DNA of 5,235 bases from a candidate division WWE3 bacterium (GTDB taxonomy: Bacteria > Patescibacteriota > 4484-211 > JAGQKX01), in contig JAGQKX010000052.1 of NCBI GenBank assembly GCA_020429905.1, positions 1 to 5,235 on the forward strand, written 5' to 3'. Positions 1 through 5,235 of this stretch are shown here, one piece after another. The position numbers and the translations under genes were made by a program. Within the stretch, counting starts at the first letter, position 1; every line of letters starts with the position of its first letter. Under the pieces are notes generated by a model. The model worked only from the letters and a program-made list of their open reading frames with translations, was not told the origin of the DNA and did no database searches.

Positions 1-669
1 AGACTTGTAAGAGGCAATTTTAACAATCTTAAAGAAATCGCGACAAAAAACGATTTTGTCGGAGTTGATGGAATCCTAATGGATATTGGTATTAGTAGCT
101 ATCATCTCGATTTCTCTAAGAGAGGTTTTACATTTAGACACAATGAACCTCTGGACATGCGGATGAACCCCAACGCAGAAAAAACTGCTGCGGAGGTTTT
201 GAACTCATATCCAGAAAAAAAATTATATGAAGTTTTTCTTCGGTATGGTGAAGAACAGCTGGCTGAACAACTTGCTCATCGTCTTGCAGGCGCCCGTAGA
301 GTAACGCCTATAACGACGACTAACCAGTTAGTGGAACTGATCTCATCAGTAGCACAAGATACACATCATGATGAGAAAAAAATGGTAACCACCGCGTTTC
401 AGGCTATACGAATTGAGGTCAATGACGAACTTGAAAACCTGAAGCGAGGATTAGAGTCAGCAGTCGACTTACTTAACCCTGGAGGGCGGTTAGCCATAAT
501 ATCGTTTCATTCGTTGGAAGATCGAATTGTAAAACTTTTCTTTAAGAAAGAGTCTAGGCTTTCGGTCATAACGAACAAACCGGTAATTCCAACTGAGCAA
601 GAAGTACAGAAAAATCGTCGGTCTCGCTCCGCGAGAATGCGGGTGGCCGAACGACTTAAAAAAATATGA
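1..669 (+). CDS. rsmH: 16S rRNA (cytosine(1402)-N(4))-methyltransferase RsmH, 3' part (5' end outside window)
   Basis: RsmH (MraW) uses S-adenosylmethionine to methylate N4 of C1402 in 16S rRNA, tuning the ribosomal P site. The frame is open from base 1, so the ATG at 79 is internal and the real start lies upstream. About 222 residues remain of a protein normally near 300-315, and the missing part includes SAM motif I. Visible family signatures are GILMDIGISS (nt 58-99) followed by RGFTF and PLDMRMN, the segment NPGGRLAIISFHSLEDRI around nt 475-528, and the basic tail RSRSARMRVAERL near the C-terminus. The family motif HPATRxFQA reads KMVTTAFQA here (nt 379-405), losing the usual His and Arg. 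The gene ends in TGA overlapping the ATG of the next gene (ATGA, 666-669), indicating translational coupling. Being first in a dcw-type cluster before ftsL and ftsI supports the identification. Identity is very secure; whether the altered motif matters is unknown. Confidence 0.96.
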   Translation, partial: RLVRGNFNNLKEIATKNDFVGVDGILMDIGISSYHLDFSKRGFTFRHNEPLDMRMNPNAEKTAAEVLNSYPEKKLYEVFLRYGEEQLAEQLAHRLAGARRVTPITTTNQLVELISSVAQDTHHDEKKMVTTAFQAIRIEVNDELENLKRGLESAVDLLNPGGRLAIISFHSLEDRIVKLFFKKESRLSVITNKPVIPTEQEVQKNRRSRSARMRVAERLKKI

Positions 670-1019
670 ATCTAGAAAAAATTGAACTAAAAAAACATCA
701 GAAATTACAAACTCAGAAAGCGCATGGGCGAGTTAATGCAGTCGTAGTAGTTGTCCTCGCATTTGCTGGGGTTGCTTTTGGCATGCAGATTTGGCTTTCC
801 GGAGAAATTGCCACTGCGGGAGAATTAATCGGCGAATACGAATCTCAAAAGGCACAGCTTGAACTTGACAACGCGAGGCTCGTTGAAGCGCTGAATAACC
901 AATCGAGTCTAGAAAGTATTGAATCAACTGCATATGAAATGGGTCTCGTAAAGGTACATCCAGAACAAGTTGAATTTGTAGCCCCGATCAATTCCTTTGC
1001 TAGCCGTACGACGGAATGA
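666..1019 (+). CDS. ftsL: FtsL-like cell division protein (FtsL/DivIC family)
   Basis: This is a 117-residue bitopic membrane protein. A basic cytoplasmic N-terminus (residues 1-22, many Lys) is followed by one hydrophobic helix at about 23-44, then a heptad-like coiled coil at about 48-80 rich in Glu, Gln and Leu. A C-terminal segment, SLESIESTAYEMGLV (residues 81-95), resembles the end of the FtsL/DivIC coiled coil where the family has 'iE.iA.e.LGL'. FtsL with FtsB/DivIC and FtsQ/DivIB forms the divisome subcomplex that activates the FtsW-FtsI septal synthase. FtsL is poorly conserved in sequence, so the call rests on size, topology, this motif and position between rsmH and ftsI. No Shine-Dalgarno sequence precedes the ATG. 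The start is set by the ATGA overlap with rsmH and the end by an ATGA overlap with ftsI, so all three are probably translated in a coupled way. A DivIC/FtsB-type relative is the main alternative. Confidence 0.85.
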   Translation: MNLEKIELKKHQKLQTQKAHGRVNAVVVVVLAFAGVAFGMQIWLSGEIATAGELIGEYESQKAQLELDNARLVEALNNQSSLESIESTAYEMGLVKVHPEQVEFVAPINSFASRTTE

Positions 1020-2854
1020 AATCATCTTTGCCGCCTACTCACCACCGCCTCAATATTGTCAGAATCGTTTTTTTAATTCTGTGTACGATCATTGTCGGAA
1101 GATTGTTCTCGCTTCAAATTATTAATCATGGTAAGTATCAAGTATTAGCCGCAAAACAACATTATTACAAACGGGAACTTATTGCTGAACGAGGAAAAAT
1201 ATATAGTTCGGATGGAACGTTATTGGCTACTACTCAGGAAGCATATTTATTGTATATTAACCCACAAGAAGTGGAAGATGTGGATGCCCTGGTCGAATTT
1301 CTAATGAAGAATATTGCATTTAAGTCAGGACCATGTCTTCTCTCTGAAGCGTTTGATTCAGCTCAAAATAAAAAAAATGAATGCAAACTTGACGAGGATG
1401 GAATGAAAGATGCTGTTAAGGAAAAAGAAGAATCTCTAAAACAGTCCTTAAGCGAAGAGGGTCGGTTATGGGTACCCATTATGCATGGACTGAGTGCCTC
1501 CCTGAGAGACGATCTCGATGCTGCTGATATGCCAGGGGTTTATTTTGAGTCTGAAAAGGTTAGATCCTATCCAGAGAAAGAATTAGCTGCCCATGTGCTT
1601 GGTTTTGTTGGGTCAGATGAATTTGGGAGACCAACCGGTTATTTTGGACTAGAAGGTTATTACAATGGAGAGTTAACGGGTACGCATGGCTATATTATTT
1701 CAGAAATTGATGCGAGTGGTAAACCGATTCCTATCGGTGTGTTTGAACCAACCGAACCAAAACCTGGTATGGATCTCGTTCTAACAATTCGAAGAGAGCT
1801 CCAATACATGCTTGATCAAAAATTGAAAGAAGGAGTAGAAAAATATAGAGCTGACTACGGATCATATATCTTACTCAATCCCAAAACTGGTGAAGTTTTA
1901 GCGATGGGAAATTACCCCTCATTTGATCCCGGAAATTGGAATGAATTTCTTAAAGGGGAGAGCGATGTTTCAAAAGTAACTAATTTTAAAAACTACGCCA
2001 TTTCGGATAATTATGAACCTGGATCAGTAATGAAGGCACTCACCATGTCTACAGGTTTAGATACTGGGGTAATTACTCCTGACTATATTTATAACGATAC
2101 GGGGCCACTTCCGGTCCAAGGATATGAAATACGAACCTGGAATGATAAATATCACGGAAACATAAATATCGCCAAAATTCTCCAATTATCGGACAATCCA
2201 GGTGCCGCTCATGTTGGCATGAAAATAGGTTCCGAAAAGTTACAGCAGTATCTGTACAATTTTGGTATTGGGGCAAAGACCGGGATTGATCTGCAAGGAG
2301 AAGAGCAGGGACTCGTCAAACCTCCCTCAACATGGACTGATATTGATGTTGCCACTGCCGCTTTTGGACAAGGTATCTCAGTCACTCCACTTCAGCTCAT
2401 TTCTGCTATGGCCACCATAGCCAATAATGGTGTACGGATGCAGCCCTATGTGGTGAAAGAATTACATGACCCGGTTGAGAATGAAACTATTTATCTAAAT
2501 CCGAAATTTTCAACCAGAGTGATTAGCGAAGACACTGCACGGACGATGCGCTCGATGTTACAGAGTGTGGTAGATGAGGGAGAATTTCAATGGTTTGTTC
2601 AGCATGAAGGTCTAGATAATTATCCCATTGGGGGAAAAACGGGAACTGCGCAGATTCCTGTCGCTGGTGGATATGATCCTAACAAAACGAATGTCACATT
2701 TGTTGGGTTTTCTCCTGTTGACGATCCAACGTTTGTTTTACTTGTAAGATTGAATAAACCAAAAACGTCAACCTACTCTGCTGAGACGGCAATTCCACTC
2801 TGGTTACAGATGGCCAAAGAACTTATTCCGTATTTTGGCATCGCTCCAAAGTGA
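1016..2854 (+). CDS. ftsI: Peptidoglycan D,D-transpeptidase FtsI (class B penicillin-binding protein)
   Basis: FtsI cross-links septal peptidoglycan by D,D-transpeptidation outside the membrane, together with FtsW. The 612-residue product has a short cytoplasmic tail, a membrane helix at about 14-36, a PBP dimerisation/pedestal domain at about 50-245 starting AERGKIYSSDG, and a transpeptidase domain at about 280-605. All three active-site motifs are present: S337-VMK with nucleophile S337 and K340, S392-D-N394, and K541-T-G543. GYFGLEGYYNGELTG (208-222) is typical of FtsI/SpoVD-type proteins. There are no C-terminal PASTA repeats. A highly charged region at about 103-150 holds Cys107 and Cys123, the only cysteines outside the membrane helix. 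The family's RGxIxDRNG signature is altered to RGKIYSSDG. The start is fixed by the ATGA overlap with ftsL, and the gene stops before a 74-nt gap. Context favours the septal enzyme over the elongation PBP2 (MrdA). An 8-A run at 1370-1377 lies within the charged region, but the frame is intact. Confidence 0.95.
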   Translation: MKSSLPPTHHRLNIVRIVFLILCTIIVGRLFSLQIINHGKYQVLAAKQHYYKRELIAERGKIYSSDGTLLATTQEAYLLYINPQEVEDVDALVEFLMKNIAFKSGPCLLSEAFDSAQNKKNECKLDEDGMKDAVKEKEESLKQSLSEEGRLWVPIMHGLSASLRDDLDAADMPGVYFESEKVRSYPEKELAAHVLGFVGSDEFGRPTGYFGLEGYYNGELTGTHGYIISEIDASGKPIPIGVFEPTEPKPGMDLVLTIRRELQYMLDQKLKEGVEKYRADYGSYILLNPKTGEVLAMGNYPSFDPGNWNEFLKGESDVSKVTNFKNYAISDNYEPGSVMKALTMSTGLDTGVITPDYIYNDTGPLPVQGYEIRTWNDKYHGNINIAKILQLSDNPGAAHVGMKIGSEKLQQYLYNFGIGAKTGIDLQGEEQGLVKPPSTWTDIDVATAAFGQGISVTPLQLISAMATIANNGVRMQPYVVKELHDPVENETIYLNPKFSTRVISEDTARTMRSMLQSVVDEGEFQWFVQHEGLDNYPIGGKTGTAQIPVAGGYDPNKTNVTFVGFSPVDDPTFVLLVRLNKPKTSTYSAETAIPLWLQMAKELIPYFGIAPK

Positions 2855-2860
2855 TTTTGC

Positions 2861-2889
2861 CTGCAGAATAAATGATTCTGAGATATAAT
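2861..2889 (+). promoter_or_regulatory. Possible internal sigma-70-type promoter before the MurA-like gene
   Basis: A perfect TATAAT box lies at 2884-2889, in the only real intergenic gap of the window and about 40 nt upstream of the next ATG. No good -35 match sits at 16-18 nt; CTGCAG at 2861-2866 matches TTGACA at only two positions. A TG at 2879-2880 is 3 nt before the box, too far for a strict extended -10. Transcription from here would give an untranslated leader of roughly 30 nt. The sequence is AT-rich, so a chance match is quite possible. Confidence 0.35.
2864..2880. repeat. Short perfect inverted repeat between ftsI and the MurA-like gene
   Basis: CAGAAT (2864-2869) and ATTCTG (2875-2880) are perfect inverted arms around the 5-nt spacer AAATG. 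The element ends 3 nt upstream of the TATAAT box. It is not followed by a T tract and the stem is short and AT-rich, so it is a poor terminator. Its position and 17-bp size would suit an operator for a dimeric regulator, but no second copy is seen in the window. The repeat itself is plain; its function is speculative. Confidence 0.3.
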
Positions 2890-2928
2890 TACCTCAAAAT
2901 CTCTTAAGATTAGGGTTTTCTAAAAAAT

Positions 2929-4191
2929 ATGCCAAATACATATGTCATTACAGGAGGGAAGCCGGTAAAAGGCGAAATAACTATTGGTGGGTCTACGCAA
3001 CTTGCTTCATATATGCTAGCAGCTTCAATACTTGCCTCTGAACCAGTCAAAATTAAGAATTTACCTCAAACAACCGAGATCGATTCAATGCTCGAATGTC
3101 TTAAATTTCTTGGAGTGGCGATACATCAGGAAAAGTCAGAAACAGTTATTGACGCGTCAACGATTACAACTAAAGCTATTCCTGCAAATTTTATTGATTC
3201 TACGGCCAGGAATTTGTTATTTTGGGGCGCTATTTTTGCTCGATTTGCACGCGCGTCAATTGGAGAAAGTAATAAAAGAACGGGAATTATTACCCAATTA
3301 TTAGGAGACCTTAGTAGTCTATTTGGTGAGGAAATCACATTCAGTGATGGGTATGCTACTCTACAAAATCCAGTACGTTTGTCTGACTTTCGGCTAGCAG
3401 ATAATTCTGAATTAATATCAGCTGTCGTTGTACTGCTATCAATTCTCGGTAATCAGTCAATTACACTGCATGGTATTTCGGAAGATCCAGAAATAACCCG
3501 CTTACTAGATATCCTTATTGAGATGGGGGCAAACATTGAGCTATCAGATAACCAAACGGTGCAAATCACGGGTGTTGCAAAATTGAAAGGAACAACTGTT
3601 TCCCTGGATCCAGATAAAGATGAACTCGCGTTTTGGGTGATGTTGGTTCTTGGTACGACTGGAGATGTCGTTTTTCAGGAGACAAACACCAAAGTTGTCG
3701 TTCCGTTAACATCCAAACTGACCCGTATGGGAGTTAAATATAAAATCGAAGGTACTTCGTTGCACGTCTGGCTATCTGATAAGAAAGGACTAAATCCGCT
3801 AGATATTCATTCACGAGAATATCCTGGGTTCGATACTGTTTGGGCGTGTTGGCTCACTGTTGTGCTCACGCAAATAGACGGAGTTTCCGAAATTCGATTT
3901 TCGAAAAAACCAATGTACGTAGAGAAGCTTTTGGAAGGATTGAAAAAATTTGGAGCTGAGGTAAATCTCCATTCATCCGAAGAAGATACCGTTCTTGAAA
4001 TATTCGGTCCTACCAAGTTAAAAGCCTTTGATGAGATTTTTAATATTTCTGAGGCTGCAATCAGCATGTTGTTAGCTGCGAGTATCTCTGATGGGGTAGT
4101 CACTCTCACCTGTGAGCAAGATTTATCAGCTATCTTCGAAGATTTCTTTGAAAAATTACAAACAATAGGGATATCAATTAAATCCCTTTGA
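2929..4191 (+). CDS. MurA-like (EPSP synthase-fold) protein, probably not an active enolpyruvyl transferase
   Basis: The 420-residue product has the length of UDP-GlcNAc 1-carboxyvinyltransferase (MurA), which makes the first committed peptidoglycan precursor in the cytoplasm. The first 110 residues track MurA closely: YVITGGKPVKGEITIGGSTQ, then SILASEPVKIKNLP and FWGAIFARF. All six beta-alpha units of the inside-out barrel can be seen, each ending in a G-containing turn: LGVAI 61-65, FGEEI 132-136, MGANI 199-203, MGVKY 267-271, FGAEV 341-345, IGISI 413-417. By hand alignment the catalytic residues are lost (E. coli numbering): K22/N23 of SGAKN become T23/Q24, C115 falls on N115 with no PGGC loop, R120 on Ile, D305 on V304 (YPGFDTVW for HPGFPTDMQ), R331 on Lys, and R397 on Ser or Glu. 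Only R91 (R94 here) is kept. The ORF is intact, so this looks like a maintained pseudoenzyme or a changed-function paralogue rather than a decaying gene. A weak AGGG lies 13 nt before the ATG. Automatic annotation would probably call it murA. Confidence 0.85.
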   Translation: MPNTYVITGGKPVKGEITIGGSTQLASYMLAASILASEPVKIKNLPQTTEIDSMLECLKFLGVAIHQEKSETVIDASTITTKAIPANFIDSTARNLLFWGAIFARFARASIGESNKRTGIITQLLGDLSSLFGEEITFSDGYATLQNPVRLSDFRLADNSELISAVVVLLSILGNQSITLHGISEDPEITRLLDILIEMGANIELSDNQTVQITGVAKLKGTTVSLDPDKDELAFWVMLVLGTTGDVVFQETNTKVVVPLTSKLTRMGVKYKIEGTSLHVWLSDKKGLNPLDIHSREYPGFDTVWACWLTVVLTQIDGVSEIRFSKKPMYVEKLLEGLKKFGAEVNLHSSEEDTVLEIFGPTKLKAFDEIFNISEAAISMLLAASISDGVVTLTCEQDLSAIFEDFFEKLQTIGISIKSL

Positions 4192-4212
4192 TCTAGCGCT
4201 AAGAGGAGATCA
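4189..4212 (+). promoter_or_regulatory. Strong Shine-Dalgarno inside a possible stop-codon-overlapping hairpin
   Basis: GAGGAG at 4203-4208 is the only strong ribosome binding site in the window. It lies 4 nt before the TTG at 4213 but 22 nt before the ATG at 4231, so it favours the TTG start of the hydrolase. TGATCT (4189-4194) and AGATCA (4207-4212) are perfect 6-bp inverted arms around a 12-nt loop. The 5' arm begins with the TGA stop of the MurA-like gene and the 3' arm takes in the last two bases of the Shine-Dalgarno. A ribosome ending translation of the upstream gene would open the stem, which would couple the two genes. The stem is short, so the effect may be modest. Confidence 0.45.
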
Positions 4213-4941
4213 TTGTGGTATTGTAACAATATGAAAGTCGTCGTTTTGCACGGATGGGGCGGTCATGCTCCAGAAAAAATGAAAATGCTTGTTTCTGAAC
4301 TTAAGGCAAAAGGTCATGAGGTTTTCGCGCCGAGTCTCCCTGGTTTTGGAGAGGCAGAACCCCCTCAAGAACCTTGGGGTGTTTCTGACTATGTAGTTTG
4401 GGTTGATCAACAAGTCCGTTCTCTTGGTTGGGAACATTTCTCCCTCTGTGGGCATTCATTTGGAGGTAGGATTTCAATCAAATATGCGATCGAATATCCA
4501 TCAAAAGTCGACAAGCTTATCCTCATTGCCTCAGCCGGTATTAAACATGAGCTTAATTTTAAAACAAAGCTTATTAAAGCGATTGGTACAATTGGTAAAT
4601 CTGTGTTTTCCATACCGGGGCTTTCGTTATTGTCGCCAATTATTCACAAACTCTGGCGGATTCTCTTAGGCCGAAAAGATTACTATCGGGCGAGTGGGGT
4701 CATGCAGCAGACATTTATCAAAGTGATTGAAGAGGACCTACGCGGGCTTGTTTCAGAAATTAAGATTCCGACGCTTATCCTTTGGGGTAAGAAAGATGCC
4801 ATGGTACCTATTGGAGACGCACATTTTCTCCATGAAAATATCTCAGATTCAAAACTAAAAATTTATTCTCAAGGAGATCATCTCATTCCCTATAATTATC
4901 CAGAAGAAATTGCAGAAGAAATAGATCAGTTTATCGTATAG
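4213..4941 (+). CDS. Alpha/beta hydrolase, substrate unknown
   Basis: This is a single-domain alpha/beta-hydrolase-fold protein of 242 residues from TTG 4213, or 236 from ATG 4231. Numbered from the TTG, the first strand leads into LHGWGG (12-17), the oxyanion-hole region, followed by PSLPGFGEAEPP (40-51) as in MenH and meta-cleavage hydrolase relatives. The nucleophile elbow is GHSFGG (80-85) with Ser82. The acid is Asp195 in LWGKKDAMVP, and the base is His223 in GDHLIP. The triad is complete, so it is probably active. A cap region at about 110-175 contains hydrophobic helices that may bind a lipophilic substrate or touch the membrane; there is no signal peptide, so it is cytoplasmic. Start choice is open: the Shine-Dalgarno supports TTG, while the fold normally begins at about the MKVVVLHGWGG of the ATG. 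It follows the MurA-like gene by 21 nt and precedes a presumed Mur ligase by 4 nt, which suggests a wall- or envelope-related ester or thioester substrate. That role is inference only. Confidence 0.88.
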   Translation: MWYCNNMKVVVLHGWGGHAPEKMKMLVSELKAKGHEVFAPSLPGFGEAEPPQEPWGVSDYVVWVDQQVRSLGWEHFSLCGHSFGGRISIKYAIEYPSKVDKLILIASAGIKHELNFKTKLIKAIGTIGKSVFSIPGLSLLSPIIHKLWRILLGRKDYYRASGVMQQTFIKVIEEDLRGLVSEIKIPTLILWGKKDAMVPIGDAHFLHENISDSKLKIYSQGDHLIPYNYPEEIAEEIDQFIV

Positions 4942-4945
4942 CGTT

Positions 4946-5235
4946 ATGTTTATTCCACTCAATTGGCTCTATCTTTGGCAAATCAAAGAATATCGTTTGG
5001 ATCGGTTTAGGAGTCACCTCCGATCATTGTCTTGGAAAAAACGGATACGGCTTTTTCTGTGGGGTGATATTCGAAAACCAACGTTTACTCCCAAAATGGT
5101 CGTGATAACATTTCTTTCGATCGGGTTGAGCCTGCTTCTTTGGATATACCTGGTGGAGGTGTCTTCACTAACGGTGTTCAATGCCATCGTTATGGGATTC
5201 ATCTCGTGGTATTGTTCTTCAGTAATAATTACGTG
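4946..5235 (+). CDS. N-terminal part of a membrane protein, probably a MurF-like Mur ligase (3' end outside window)
   Basis: An open frame from ATG 4946 runs to the window end: 96 residues, no stop. The ATG is 4 nt after the hydrolase stop and has no Shine-Dalgarno, so re-initiation is likely. It opens with an aromatic stretch (NWLYLWQIKEYRLDRFRSHL, residues 6-25), then a basic region ending near residue 50 and two hydrophobic helices at about 51-70 and 75-95. From general recall, 'LWQ.KEYR.DR...HLR' beginnings with membrane helices occur ahead of MurF-type ligase domains in Candidate Phyla Radiation dcw clusters; MurF adds D-Ala-D-Ala to UDP-MurNAc-tripeptide. The ATP-binding GTxGKT loop that would prove this is not in the window. 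Any other small membrane protein of the cluster is a possible alternative. That it is a real coding region is much more certain than its function. Confidence 0.6.
   Translation, partial: MFIPLNWLYLWQIKEYRLDRFRSHLRSLSWKKRIRLFLWGDIRKPTFTPKMVVITFLSIGLSLLLWIYLVEVSSLTVFNAIVMGFISWYCSSVIIT

Noticed and set aside
657..664. Run of seven A at the rsmH end; a -1 slip would enter the ftsL frame and give an RsmH-FtsL fusion.
   Set aside because: The in-frame heptamer is T AAA AAA, a poor P-site slippery sequence, no downstream stimulatory structure is evident, and the ATGA overlap already explains coupling.
1370..1377. Eight-A homopolymer in ftsI as a possible phase-variation or slippage site.
   Set aside because: It encodes Asn-Lys-Lys-Asn in an intact frame; the tract is short and phase variation of an essential division gene is unlikely.
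2855..2928. Terminator after ftsI.
   Set aside because: The inverted repeat there is AT-rich, only 6 bp, and lacks a following T run; the T run at 2855-2858 precedes it.
3807..4229. Antisense open frame of 140 codons opposite the MurA-like gene.
   Set aside because: It is the shadow of a strongly supported + strand gene, has no recognisable domain and crosses the gene junction.
5000..5025. Inverted repeat GATCGG/CCGATC with an inner GGAG/CTCC pair.
   Set aside because: It lies inside the last coding region, has no T tract, and is short enough to occur by chance.
1..5235. CRISPR arrays, tRNA or rRNA genes, insertion sequences or phage genes.
   Set aside because: None seen: the window is almost wholly filled by co-directional cell-wall and division genes with no direct-repeat arrays or transposase-like ORFs.

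Overview
The window is a compact, single-strand piece of a bacterial division and cell-wall (dcw) gene cluster. All six genes read on the + strand, with 4-nt ATGA overlaps at the first two junctions and a 4-nt gap at the last. Base composition is moderately AT-rich (about 40% GC by eye). TGA is a normal stop: four genes end with it and none has it internally, which excludes the UGA-recoded Gracilibacteria/SR1 lineages. The gene order, the diverged sequences, an alpha/beta hydrolase inside the cluster and a membrane-anchored last ORF suggest a Candidate Phyla Radiation (Patescibacteria, Parcubacteria-like) genome. That assignment is inference; no marker in the window proves it.

Layout: 1-669 is the 3' part of rsmH (16S rRNA m4C1402 methyltransferase). 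666-1019 encodes a small FtsL-like divisome protein with one membrane helix and a coiled coil. 1016-2854 encodes a full FtsI/PBP2-class transpeptidase with intact SxxK, SxN and KTG motifs. 2855-2928 is the only real intergenic gap; it holds a perfect TATAAT box and a short inverted repeat. 2929-4191 encodes a full-length MurA/EPSP-synthase-fold protein in which almost every MurA catalytic residue appears replaced. 4192-4212 carries the only clear Shine-Dalgarno sequence of the window, inside a potential hairpin. 4213-4941 encodes an alpha/beta hydrolase with a complete catalytic triad. 4946-5235 begins a membrane protein, probably the N-terminal anchor of a MurF-like Mur ligase, cut by the window end.

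How they fit together: rsmH-ftsL-ftsI is the conserved head of the dcw cluster and supplies the divisome core for septal peptidoglycan cross-linking. In many bacteria murE/murF follow. Here a MurA-like probable pseudoenzyme and an alpha/beta hydrolase sit between ftsI and the next presumed wall gene, possibly with their own promoter. This two-gene insert is the most interesting part of the window: an intact fold without the expected chemistry, translationally linked to an apparently active hydrolase of unknown substrate.
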